This document shows positions 15,136-22,837 of a stretch of 40,757 nucleotides of DNA, in pieces. The notes under the pieces were generated by a model, which was not told the DNA's origin, searched no databases, and saw only the letters and a list, made by a program, of their open reading frames with translations. How positions within the stretch are numbered: position 1 is the first letter of the stretch; each line of letters begins with the position of its first letter. The DNA is taken from positions 1 to 40,757 of the forward strand of contig DXCO01000040.1 in NCBI GenBank assembly GCA_019115945.1. The letters run 5' to 3'. Source of the stretch: Candidatus Borkfalkia excrementavium (lineage in GTDB: Bacteria; Bacillota; Clostridia; Christensenellales; Borkfalkiaceae). The translations under genes were made by a program, and so were the position numbers.

Positions 15136-17688
15136 ATGAAAAAGGCGATTCTTTCATTTTTAATTTTAACGGCGGTCGTTTGCGGGGCGATGAGCCTGCC
15201 GACCGCGGCCGTACGAGTCGGCGCACAGGAGAGGGCGGACAGCGGAACGTCTCTTCTGACGCCGCAGTACTACGAGGAATATCTTGAACTGGAAAACCCG
15301 TCCGACGTAGCCTTCAACGACGATTACATCGCCGTGGCGGACGGAAACGTCATTTACCTGTACGACCGCGCCGCAGGCACTTATTCGGAAAAGGCGCTCG
15401 AAGAGGGAACCTCCGTTTCCTCGCTCAATTTTTACGGGAACAATCTCTATTTCGTGGCGAAAACGACGGCCTCTTCCCCCATCGTCTATATCGACTGCAC
15501 CGACCCCGCAAAGGAGCAGACGGCGACCGGAATCGGCTCGTGCGCCTCTTTCGTCATCAACGGCGAGACCGTTTATTACTCCATCGTAACGGCGGGCGAG
15601 ATCACCGTTTATTCCTCTCAGATGCAGGACAACGATATCCCCGCCGCATCGGAATCTTTTGCAAGGAGCGACGGCAATACGGTGCCCGCGTTCGCCGTGG
15701 ATGACGGAAGCGTGTATTTTTCGCTCGGCACTTCCGTATACAACGCCGCGGAGCCTTCCAGCGCGATTGCGACACTGACGGATACGGTCGCGGCGTTCGG
15801 CATCGTCAAAGAAGATTCGCAGACGGGCGCTTCTTACAAAATTTATTATTCTTCCACGTCCTCCGACGGGTTCTTCCTCTGGAACGGGTCGGAAAAAAGC
15901 GAGATCAAAGAACACGGCCAAGAGGGCTCGTCCGTCAGGGGCATCAAATCGATCAAGCCCTACGGAGGGGATTTTTACCTCGTTACGGCTACGGCCGTCA
16001 AACGCTATGCGCCGGCCGATAATGCGTTCGACGGCTACGAAATCGGAAAACGGACGCTGACCGATCTTTCGGCGTACGGATCCAGGATCGTCGTGACGGA
16101 CAGGACGGACGGCAGTGCGCTCGTCTATGAAAACGGCGCGGGCAGGCGGGTCCTTCTGCGCAACGGAGACGCCTCTCTGTCCCCCGATTTTGTGTGTGCG
16201 GGAGAGGGTGCTTTTCTCGTCGCTTCGGGCAATGCCTTCTACGTTTTTTCCTACGAAGGAACTGCGGTACGGATCGAAGGCACGGCAGGCGCGCCCATCG
16301 CAGCGGCCTACGCGTACGGAAGTTTTTACGCCGTATCCGATATAGGATCGGGCATTGCAACGTACAAGATCGGAGAAGACGGCACCCTTGCGGAAGAGGG
16401 GCAACTCTTTACGGAACCCGTCGATCTGGCTTCCGATCTGTTCGGAAACCTCTACGCGCTGACCGCGGCGGGAAACGCCTATCGCTTTACCGAAGAAGAA
16501 TTTCTCGGGCAGTCCGTCTCCCACGATCCGGTCGCAGAATTCGGCGCGGGCGCGATTTCGCTGTCCGTAGACTGTATGGGGACGCTGTACGCGCTTACCG
16601 AACGCGCGGTCCTGAAAGCGGAAAACGGTTCTGTCCGTTCCTATCCCCTTTCGTTTGAAGGCTGCGTATATAACGGAGAGACAAAGACCGCCGCCGCGTT
16701 CACTTTCGGATTCGAAGAAGCGGGAGTTTACGTGCTGTCGGACGGCTTCATCATCAAAACGGACGCCCCGCAGACCGCATCCCTCAAAAACCTTGCCGCG
16801 GGGGATACTTACGAACAGATCTTTACGAACGCTCTGACCGAAGAGAGCGTGAAAAATATGACCCTGATCACCCTTCCGGCAGATTCGGTGCTCGTCTCTC
16901 TCGACGGACAGAACATGGAGGGCGACGTTCTCCCCTACAACGGGTACCGCAAGACGGAGACTGAGATGACGGGCGTCGTGCTCGCAGAGACGGAATTCGG
17001 CACCGTAGCGGCTTTTTACGACGGCGGCGATTATGAGATCGCCCTTCTGCCCGAGGGGAATCAGACGGAAACGATCGCATCGGACAAATTTTATACGGAA
17101 AACACTTTCGGCGGATACACGACGAATAAAGTGGGACTGTATCGGTTTACCGCCATGTTTTCCGCAGACACCCCCTACAGGACGGAGTTGAACAAATCGG
17201 CGGGGGTCACGGTACTCGGAGAAGTGCGGCACGATGCTCTCGACGCCGTCTATTACTTCGTGAGCGCGCAGGCGGACGGCGAGACGGTTTACGGATTCGT
17301 GCCCGCAGGATACGTTCTCGAGGGTTCCGCCTGGGGCGGGCCGGACGAAAACGAACCTTTCCGCTACGCGCAGATCGACAAGGGGGAATCGGCAGTTCTC
17401 AACGATCTTACCGCGACCGCCGCAGAGGGAGAAACCCCTACGATCACCCTCCGAAATGAAGAGACCCTGAAAGTCTATTACGAACTGAAAAACGAAGACG
17501 GGCTCGTGTGGGCGGAATATGAAAGGGACGGCGCCGTGGTCGCGGCAGGCTATATCGACGAAAGCATCTTATACCGTGCGGACGATCATGCCATGATCGT
17601 AGTTGCGGTGGTGCTTGTCGTAACGGCCGTCGTGCTCGTGAGCGTGGCTTACCTGCTATTGCGCAAGCAGCCGAAAATCGCAGCATAA
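15136..17688 (+). CDS. Large exported protein, propeller-like repeats with a membrane anchor
   Basis: An 850-residue protein of unknown function. Signal peptide at about 1-35 (MKKAILSFLILTAVVCGAMS). Residues about 45-600 form repeating four-strand segments of the type 'YGNNLYFVAKT', 'DDGSVYFSLGTSVY', 'YGSFYAVSDIGSGIATYKI', 'LFGNLYALTAAGNAYRF', the pattern of beta-propeller blades. Residues about 690-810 form small SH3-like beta domains, one of which ends YGFVPAGYVLEG. One transmembrane helix at about 817-841 and a short KQPKIAA tail anchor it outside the cell. The longer frame from 15034 is excluded by the promoter at 15037-15065. The architecture (signal, beta domain, SH3-like, C-terminal helix) parallels the smaller gene at 13538. 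A strong hairpin ends the transcript right at the stop codon. Confidence 0.8.
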   Translation: MKKAILSFLILTAVVCGAMSLPTAAVRVGAQERADSGTSLLTPQYYEEYLELENPSDVAFNDDYIAVADGNVIYLYDRAAGTYSEKALEEGTSVSSLNFYGNNLYFVAKTTASSPIVYIDCTDPAKEQTATGIGSCASFVINGETVYYSIVTAGEITVYSSQMQDNDIPAASESFARSDGNTVPAFAVDDGSVYFSLGTSVYNAAEPSSAIATLTDTVAAFGIVKEDSQTGASYKIYYSSTSSDGFFLWNGSEKSEIKEHGQEGSSVRGIKSIKPYGGDFYLVTATAVKRYAPADNAFDGYEIGKRTLTDLSAYGSRIVVTDRTDGSALVYENGAGRRVLLRNGDASLSPDFVCAGEGAFLVASGNAFYVFSYEGTAVRIEGTAGAPIAAAYAYGSFYAVSDIGSGIATYKIGEDGTLAEEGQLFTEPVDLASDLFGNLYALTAAGNAYRFTEEEFLGQSVSHDPVAEFGAGAISLSVDCMGTLYALTERAVLKAENGSVRSYPLSFEGCVYNGETKTAAAFTFGFEEAGVYVLSDGFIIKTDAPQTASLKNLAAGDTYEQIFTNALTEESVKNMTLITLPADSVLVSLDGQNMEGDVLPYNGYRKTETEMTGVVLAETEFGTVAAFYDGGDYEIALLPEGNQTETIASDKFYTENTFGGYTTNKVGLYRFTAMFSADTPYRTELNKSAGVTVLGEVRHDALDAVYYFVSAQADGETVYGFVPAGYVLEGSAWGGPDENEPFRYAQIDKGESAVLNDLTATAAEGETPTITLRNEETLKVYYELKNEDGLVWAEYERDGAVVAAGYIDESILYRADDHAMIVVAVVLVVTAVVLVSVAYLLLRKQPKIAA

Positions 17689-17724
17689 AAACAAGGGGCG
17701 CCCGTGCCGGCGCCCCTTGTTTTT
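17687..17724 (+). terminator. Strong bidirectional terminator
   Basis: A perfect 16-bp stem (17687-17702 with 17709-17724) around a CGTGCC loop. It starts with A5 and ends with T5, and overlaps the last base pairs of the exported-protein stop codon. The following 200 bp up to the next hairpin hold no recognisable gene. Confidence 0.9.
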
Positions 17725-17927
17725 CTCAAATCTGACCGCGGCCGCACGCACAGGACAGCGTCGGACAGCGTATAACGATCAATGCAGTTTTTCAAATCTC
17801 CGCAAAATCAGGCATCCTTTGTAAAAAAGAGAGCCATTTATTTGAAGCGTTCTTTTTTATCTGGCCGCGCAGGCGCATATGTCCATCCGTAAACGTTCCG
17901 CCCGAAGGATCCTGACAAAAGAAAAAT

Positions 17928-17957
17928 AAAAAACGGACGCAAATGCGTCCGTTTTTT
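17928..17957 (-). terminator. Terminator of the oxidoreductase/isomerase operon
   Basis: Stem AAAAAACGGACGC (17928-17940) pairs perfectly with 17945-17957 around AAAT. On the minus strand the stem runs straight into TTTTTT. It lies 27 bases after the stop of the ThuA-type gene, the last of the operon. Confidence 0.9.
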
Positions 17958-17984
17958 ATATCCTGTTTTGCGTCATAAGACGAC

Positions 17985-18707
17985 TCAGTCTTTTACGCTG
18001 AATTCGAGCAACCCCGGGCAGCAGATCTTTTCGAGCAGCGGCCCTGCAGGCGCCACATATTCGCAAGCCTGCTTGAGGAGGGTGCGAACGGCGGGTATCT
18101 TGTACGTAGGATACGTTTCGTGACCGGGGTTGAAATAGAAGATCTTGCCCCTGCCCCGTTTGAACACGCAGCCGCCGCGGAAAACCTCTCCGCCGCGGAA
18201 CCAGCCGATATACACCAGTTCGTCGGGCGTGGGGATATCGAAAGGTTCGCCGTACATCTCTTCCTGCGGGATATCGATAAATTCTCCCAGTCCCTTTGCG
18301 ATGGGATGGGTCGGATCGACGCACCAAAGCCGTTCAAGTTCGCCGTCCTCCCTCCATTTGAGGGAACAGGAAGAACCGAGCAGTTTTTTGAACATCTTCG
18401 AATCGTGCGCGGAATGCAGGAACACCATGCCCATGCCGCGCAGCGCCCTGTCCGCGATCTTGGCGATCAGCCCGTCGTCCACCGCCAGATGATACCAGTG
18501 CCCCCACCAGAACATGACGTCTGTGTTTGCGATGATCTCGTCGGTGAAATCGTGCGCGCCCGTCTCGTCGAGACGGATCATTGTAACTTCGTGCCCTGCC
18601 TCTTTCAAAAGATCGGCAAGACATACGTTCAGCCCTTCGGGATAAGCCTTTTTGCCCTCGTCCGAATCCATGGACGGGTTATATTCGCATACGAGCGTAA
18701 CTTTCAT
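17985..18707 (-). CDS. ThuA-family protein
   Basis: A 240-residue glutamine-amidotransferase-like flavodoxin-fold protein of the ThuA family, known from trehalose utilisation in rhizobia and usually found beside Gfo/Idh/MocA enzymes. Visible features are the N-terminal strand VTLVCEYNP, TDVMFWWGHWYHLAVDD (about 62-78), a nucleophile-elbow-like MGMVFLHSAHDSKMF (about 91-105) and the C-terminal GKIFYFNPGHETYP (about 183-196). The usual Cys of glutamine amidotransferases is replaced by the Ser-Ala-His segment, as is normal for ThuA. It is the last gene of a five-gene operon, 11 bp after an oxidoreductase gene, with GAGGG upstream. The reaction is unknown; context suggests a step in oxidised-sugar metabolism. 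Confidence 0.85.
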   Translation of the reverse strand: MKVTLVCEYNPSMDSDEGKKAYPEGLNVCLADLLKEAGHEVTMIRLDETGAHDFTDEIIANTDVMFWWGHWYHLAVDDGLIAKIADRALRGMGMVFLHSAHDSKMFKKLLGSSCSLKWREDGELERLWCVDPTHPIAKGLGEFIDIPQEEMYGEPFDIPTPDELVYIGWFRGGEVFRGGCVFKRGRGKIFYFNPGHETYPTYKIPAVRTLLKQACEYVAPAGPLLEKICCPGLLEFSVKD

Positions 18708-18718
18708 ATCCGTCCCTC

Positions 18719-19804
18719 TCAGTCAAAATAATAGGGTTTGCCCGTCTTATCGGACTCGTAGATCCCTTCGAGGATGCGCGTTACCACGGCTGCCTGATCG
18801 GCCGTAACGTACAACTTTTTGCCGTCGAGGATCGCACCCGTGAATGTGCGCGCTTCGAGATCTTCGGGAGCGTTTGCGCTGTCCCCTTCAAAGAAGGCGA
18901 CGGAACCCGCGTTCAGGTCGGGGGTGATCATGATCTGCCTGCCGCCGAGTACGCTGTTCATGCGCAATCCGTCGAGCATATCCGCGCCGCCCTTGTCGCC
19001 GCAGATCGTGGTGATCGCTTCGCGGGGGTCGGCCATATTCAGCGCCCAACTGGATTTGAGATAGATGACGGCGCCGTTTTTCATGACGACAAAACCGAAC
19101 GCGCTGTCTTCAGCGGTAAACTTTTCCACATCCCAATCGCCCCACGCATTGCCCGTGTTGCGCTGGTTGTTGAGTTTATGGAAGGTCTTGCCCACGCAGT
19201 ACGCGGGTTCGTAGTTGTCCATCATAAACAGGGTAAGATCGAGCGCGTGCGTCCCGATATCGATCAGCGGGCCGCCCCCCTGTTTTTCCTGATCGATGAA
19301 AACGCCCCACGTAGGCACGGCGCGGCGGCGGATCGCGATCGCTTCCGCATAATAGATATCGCCGAACATGCCCTCGGCCGCCCTTTCTTTCATATAAAGC
19401 GAGTCGGGGCGGAATCTGTTCTGATATCCGATCGTGAGCACTTTGCCCGATTTGTCGCGCGCTTCCAGCATCTTTTTCGCCTCGGCATAATTCATTGCCA
19501 TCGGTTTTTCGCACATAACGTGCTTGCCTGCGTTCAGCGCGGCGACCGTGATCTCGCAGTGCGCGCAGTTGGGCGTGAGCACGAGCACCGCGTCGATGCT
19601 CTTGTCTTTGAGCAGTTCGCGGTAATCGGTATAGACCTTGTGCTCGGGCTTGCCGAAATCCTCGCGCGCTTTTATCGCGCGTTCCTCGATGATGTCGCAG
19701 AAAGCGACCAGTTCCGCTTCGGGGTTGCGCGATTCCGCGGGCATGTGTTTGCCGTTCGCGATCCCGCCGCAACCGATAACGCCGATCCTGACTTTTTTGT
19801 TCAT
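18719..19804 (-). CDS. Gfo/Idh/MocA-family sugar oxidoreductase
   Basis: A 361-residue NAD(P)-dependent oxidoreductase. The N-terminal Rossmann fold has IGVIGCGGIANGKH (about 7-20), the second-strand acidic residue in AFCDIIEER (about 34-42), and the family motif CEKPMAM (about 98-104) whose lysine is catalytic. The C-terminal alpha/beta domain has GGPLIDIGTHALDL (about 175-188) with the conserved Asp and His. Enzymes of this family oxidise or reduce a hydroxyl on free sugars, sugar acids, inositols or intact glycosides. It is one of two such enzymes in the operon and differs clearly from the one at 21668, so each may catalyse one direction of an oxidation-reduction cycle. Start supported by GGAGAGG. 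Confidence 0.92.
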   Translation of the reverse strand: MNKKVRIGVIGCGGIANGKHMPAESRNPEAELVAFCDIIEERAIKAREDFGKPEHKVYTDYRELLKDKSIDAVLVLTPNCAHCEITVAALNAGKHVMCEKPMAMNYAEAKKMLEARDKSGKVLTIGYQNRFRPDSLYMKERAAEGMFGDIYYAEAIAIRRRAVPTWGVFIDQEKQGGGPLIDIGTHALDLTLFMMDNYEPAYCVGKTFHKLNNQRNTGNAWGDWDVEKFTAEDSAFGFVVMKNGAVIYLKSSWALNMADPREAITTICGDKGGADMLDGLRMNSVLGGRQIMITPDLNAGSVAFFEGDSANAPEDLEARTFTGAILDGKKLYVTADQAAVVTRILEGIYESDKTGKPYYFD

Positions 19805-19820
19805 TTTTCCTCTCCTTTTT

Positions 19821-19877
19821 GCGGCGCGGAGCGCCGCATTCCTATCTTTTTATAAATTTTCCGCCGCTTATACGGCG
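19821..19877 (-). other. Intercistronic stem-loops
   Basis: Two small hairpins lie in the 80-bp gap between operon genes: GCGGCGC/GCGCCGC (19821-19827 with 19831-19837) and CGCCG/CGGCG (19862-19866 with 19873-19877). Neither has a T run on the minus strand, so they are not terminators. They could adjust mRNA stability between the cistrons. Confidence 0.4.
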
Positions 19878-19884
19878 CAGATTT

Positions 19885-20613
19885 TTATTTTGCAAGTTTT
19901 TTCATGTTCGCAAGGCTGCGGGAAAGATATTCCCCGACCTCGCAGGGGTACTGTTCCACTTCGAGGAAGCACCATTCGATACCCTGTGCCTTTGCCTCCG
20001 CAAAGACGCCCTCCATGCCGACGCAGCCTTCGCCTACGACGGGCTGCGGATTTTCTCTCGGGTTTTCGGCAGCCGCCTCTTTGATATGCACGCAGGCAAG
20101 GCGGCCTTTCAGGCGTTTCATCTCCTCTACGGCGTTCTTTCCCGCTACCGTCGCCCAAAAGACGTCCAGTTCCGCCTTGATGTCCGCGTCCGACGTGAAG
20201 CGGAAAAGGGAATCGCATCCGTTTTCATACTCGTGCGCGTGGTTATGGTAACCGAACACGATGCCGCGTTCGTCCAGGAGTTTTTTCATTTTCGCCGTCT
20301 GCTCCAAAAGCGCCGCATATTTTTCGGGATCGGCAAAAGTTTCCGGCCCCTCCCAGGGGATAAACACGTAGCGGATCCCGAGCGCGTCGATGAACGGCAA
20401 ATTTTCCTCTATTGCCCAAGCGCCGATGTGGGCGGACATGGGAACAAGGTCATATTTTTGCAGAAGAGCCTTCATTTCGTCGGGCGCCGTGCCGTAAAAG
20501 CCGGCAAACTCAACGCCGTCGTAACCGGCATCCGCCACCGCTTTGAGGACGGCTTCCGCACCCTCTTTTTCGCCGATTTCTCTTAAACTCCAAAGTTGTA
20601 CGCCGAATTTCAT
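19885..20613 (-). CDS. Sugar isomerase/epimerase (AP-endonuclease-2 TIM barrel), shorter paralogue
   Basis: A 242-residue TIM-barrel enzyme of the xylose-isomerase-like superfamily. Family features are the N-terminal QLWSLREIGEKEG, the strand GYDGVEFAGFYG (about 30-41), the metal-binding run GIVFGYHNHAHEY (about 116-128), ELDVFWATVAG (about 147-157), LACVHIKEA (about 172-180), the GEG turn near 194 and a final FLEVEQYP (about 217-224). The E/D/H/E residues coordinate a divalent metal. Members act as inosose dehydratases, sugar epimerases, or lyases/hydratases on 3-keto-glycosides. AAGGAG upstream of the ATG sets the start, 22 bp after the preceding gene. The exact reaction is open; a beta-elimination type role fits the neighbouring oxidoreductases. 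Confidence 0.88.
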   Translation of the reverse strand: MKFGVQLWSLREIGEKEGAEAVLKAVADAGYDGVEFAGFYGTAPDEMKALLQKYDLVPMSAHIGAWAIEENLPFIDALGIRYVFIPWEGPETFADPEKYAALLEQTAKMKKLLDERGIVFGYHNHAHEYENGCDSLFRFTSDADIKAELDVFWATVAGKNAVEEMKRLKGRLACVHIKEAAAENPRENPQPVVGEGCVGMEGVFAEAKAQGIEWCFLEVEQYPCEVGEYLSRSLANMKKLAK

Positions 20614-20635
20614 ATCCTTGATCTCCTTGTGTGCT

Positions 20636-21604
20636 TTACGCCCACCACATATTCTCGTTGCTGCCGCCGCGGATCATGCAATCCTGCACGAGGCGGATCG
20701 CCTTTTCCAGCCCCTCTTTGGGGGACATGAGCCCGTCTTCATGCTCGATGGAAATGGAATCGTCGTAGCCGGCGACTTTGAGCGCGGAGAAGATCTGTTT
20801 CCAAAGCCCGATATCGTGACCGTAGCCGAGCGTGCGGAAAGACCACGAACGGTCTGCAGCCTCGGTGAACGACTTCGTGTCGAGCACGCCGTTCTTGCGC
20901 ACGTTGTGCATGATCAACTGCGTATCTTTCGCATGGAAATAATAGATCGCATCGCCCAGTTCGCGGATCACTTCGAGGATGTCCATGCCCTGCCAGAACA
21001 GATGAGAGGGGTCGAGGTTGGCGCCGATCACATTGCCGACCGCATTGCGCAGGCGGTGCAGGGTCGCGGGATTGTAAACGCAGAACCCGGGATGCATTTC
21101 GAGCGCGATCTTTTTGACGCCGTTGTCCGCGGCGAATTTGACCGCTTTTTCCCAATACGGTATGAGAACTTCGTTCCACTGCCATTCGAGCGCCTTGGGA
21201 TAATCGGGCGGCCAGGCGCAGGTGATCCAGGAAGGCGCTTTCGCGTCCGGATCGGAACCGGGGCAGCCCGAAAACGTGACGATCCTGTCTATGCCGATCT
21301 GTCCGGCGAGCACGCACGCCGCTTCGAAATCCGCTTCGTACATGGCCGCGGTCGCCTTGTCGGGATGCACGCAGTTGCCGTGCACCGCAAGCGCGGAAAT
21401 GCCCATGTTATGGCGCTTGAAGGTGTCCATAAGTTCCTGGCGCGCCTTTTTGTCTTTGCTGAGGATAAGCGCGTCCGCATGGGCCTTGCCGGGATAACCG
21501 CCCACACCCAATTCAAATTCGTCCACGCCGAGCCCGGAAAGATAAGACAGGCTCTCGTCAAGGCTGTAATCGCCCAAAATGCCGCTCACTACGCTGATTT
21601 TCAT
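20636..21604 (-). CDS. Sugar isomerase/epimerase (AP-endonuclease-2 TIM barrel), longer paralogue
   Basis: A 322-residue protein of the same superfamily as the next gene. Metal-site blocks are VKKIALEMHPGFC (Glu about 168), GANLDPSHLFWQGMD (Asp about 197), IYYFHAKDTQ (His about 226) and DSISIEHEDG (Glu about 287). The long insert with WITCAWPPDYP (about 129-139) and the RSWSFRTLGYG stretch (about 252-262) are common in sugar-phosphate-isomerase/epimerase proteins encoded next to Gfo/Idh/MocA enzymes. The ATG at 21604 has AGGAGG seven bases upstream, which excludes the TTG one codon earlier. Its sequence differs enough from the shorter paralogue that the two probably catalyse consecutive steps. 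Confidence 0.9.
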   Translation of the reverse strand: MKISVVSGILGDYSLDESLSYLSGLGVDEFELGVGGYPGKAHADALILSKDKKARQELMDTFKRHNMGISALAVHGNCVHPDKATAAMYEADFEAACVLAGQIGIDRIVTFSGCPGSDPDAKAPSWITCAWPPDYPKALEWQWNEVLIPYWEKAVKFAADNGVKKIALEMHPGFCVYNPATLHRLRNAVGNVIGANLDPSHLFWQGMDILEVIRELGDAIYYFHAKDTQLIMHNVRKNGVLDTKSFTEAADRSWSFRTLGYGHDIGLWKQIFSALKVAGYDDSISIEHEDGLMSPKEGLEKAIRLVQDCMIRGGSNENMWWA

Positions 21605-21667
21605 CAAAAATCCTCCTTACGGAAATTTATTTTTATTCTATGACCGACGCATCACGGACCCGTGCGG

Positions 21668-22726
21668 TCAAATTTTTTCTTTGATCACGATATTTTCGCG
21701 CGCAGAGCGCTCTGCCGCCTCCATGAAGCGGAACACGCGCAACACCTGCTCTTTGCGGATGGCGCGCTCTTCTCTGCCCTCGCACGCGGCGACAAAGTTG
21801 TCGTAAAACGCGAAGGGTTTCGCATGCACGGCGGGAACGGGAAGTTCCTCTACCGAATTGCCCGTGCGGGGCGCCATGGTGCGGGTAAAGCCGTTGCCCG
21901 CCTGAATGCCCTTTACCTGATCTTTTCCCTCGGGCACGTCGCGTGTGATGCCGCCGGAAAGATCCCAGTCCGCGATCGTCGCGGTGCCCATCGTGCCGTA
22001 CACCTGCCAGCGCGGGAGCGGGCGGAAACAGTCGGTCGCGACCAAAATGCGGCATTCGATCCCGTTTTCAAACTTTGCGACGAGGTCAAAACCGTCGTCC
22101 ACCTCTTCGCCGTAGATATAACTGTAATCGCAATACAGGCTCACGACGGGCGAATCCACCATGAGCAGCATCTGATCGATCAGGTGCACGCCCCAATCGA
22201 GCATCATGCCGCCGCCGCGCGCCTTTTCTTTGCGCCACGCGCCGGGGATGCCGTTCGCGCCCATCACGCGCGATTCGATGCGGTAAACGTCTCCGATGAC
22301 GCCGCTTTCCAGAATGCCTTTCACGGTCAGATAATCGTCGTCCCAGCGGCGGTTCTGGTGCACTTCGAAAACGACGCCCGCCTTTTCCGCCGCGGCGTAC
22401 ATGCGTTCCGCCTGTTTGCTGTCGCAGGCGATCGGCTTTTCCGAAATGATATTTTTGCCTGCCGCGGCCGCGGCCTCGGCATACTGTTCGTGCAGATCGT
22501 TCGGGGTCGCGATGAGGACCGCGTCGACGGCCTTGTCCGCCCAGATCTCTTCGGGATCCCGATACGTCTTAAATCCCCTTTCCGCGGCGACGCGCATGCG
22601 CTCTTCGTCGATGTCGTACACGCCGTAAACTTTCAGCGCGTTTTTTCCGCGCTCTTTGCCGTACTTTTCCAGACAATCGGCATGGTATCCGCCCATGCCG
22701 CCGAACCCGATAATTACGAGATTCAT
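21668..22726 (-). CDS. Gfo/Idh/MocA-family sugar oxidoreductase, first gene of the operon
   Basis: A 352-residue NAD(P)-dependent oxidoreductase. Rossmann motif VIIGFGGMGGYHA (about 4-16), acidic residue in VYGVYDIDEER (about 33-43), catalytic-lysine motif SEKPIA (about 94-99), a basic substrate segment HQNRRWDDDY (about 123-132) and the C-terminal MMLDWGVHLIDQ (about 173-184) with Asp and His. It is read divergently from the AraC-type gene, from a promoter overlapping the regulator's. GAGG lies upstream of the ATG. As the promoter-proximal enzyme it probably acts first, for example oxidising a sugar hydroxyl, with the second oxidoreductase reducing the product. Substrate unknown. Confidence 0.92.
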   Translation of the reverse strand: MNLVIIGFGGMGGYHADCLEKYGKERGKNALKVYGVYDIDEERMRVAAERGFKTYRDPEEIWADKAVDAVLIATPNDLHEQYAEAAAAAGKNIISEKPIACDSKQAERMYAAAEKAGVVFEVHQNRRWDDDYLTVKGILESGVIGDVYRIESRVMGANGIPGAWRKEKARGGGMMLDWGVHLIDQMLLMVDSPVVSLYCDYSYIYGEEVDDGFDLVAKFENGIECRILVATDCFRPLPRWQVYGTMGTATIADWDLSGGITRDVPEGKDQVKGIQAGNGFTRTMAPRTGNSVEELPVPAVHAKPFAFYDNFVAACEGREERAIRKEQVLRVFRFMEAAERSARENIVIKEKI

Positions 22727-22737
22727 AAACCAATCCT

Positions 22738-22767
22738 CGAATATGTATTGACATTATTTTTTGTCAA
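22738..22767 (-). promoter_or_regulatory. Probable divergent promoter of the sugar operon
   Basis: The minus strand has a consensus -35 TTGACA (22762-22767) followed after 18 bases by a weak -10 TATTCG (22738-22743). This -35 forms an inverted repeat with the -35 of the plus-strand promoter, so the two overlap and probably compete. Confidence 0.45.
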
Positions 22768-22776
22768 TGATATAAT
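22748..22776 (+). promoter_or_regulatory. Perfect consensus sigma-A promoter of the AraC-type gene
   Basis: TTGACA (22748-22753), exactly 17 bases, TATAAT (22771-22776). The predicted 5' leader is about 55 bases. So strong a promoter for a regulator suggests it is normally repressed or its translation is limited. Confidence 0.85.
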
Positions 22777-22837
22777 ACCACTGAATATTGCGAATATCTA
22801 CGCAATTTTTCAGAATAATCTACCGAATATTGACATT

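Noticed and set aside
15166-17232. 688-codon frame opposite the large exported protein
   Set aside because: No ribosome site, Arg-rich translation without motifs; the plus-strand gene has promoter, signal peptide and terminator.
21662-22837. N-terminal extension of the AraC-type regulator
   Set aside because: It would run through the oxidoreductase gene and both promoters; the cupin domain begins at 22838.
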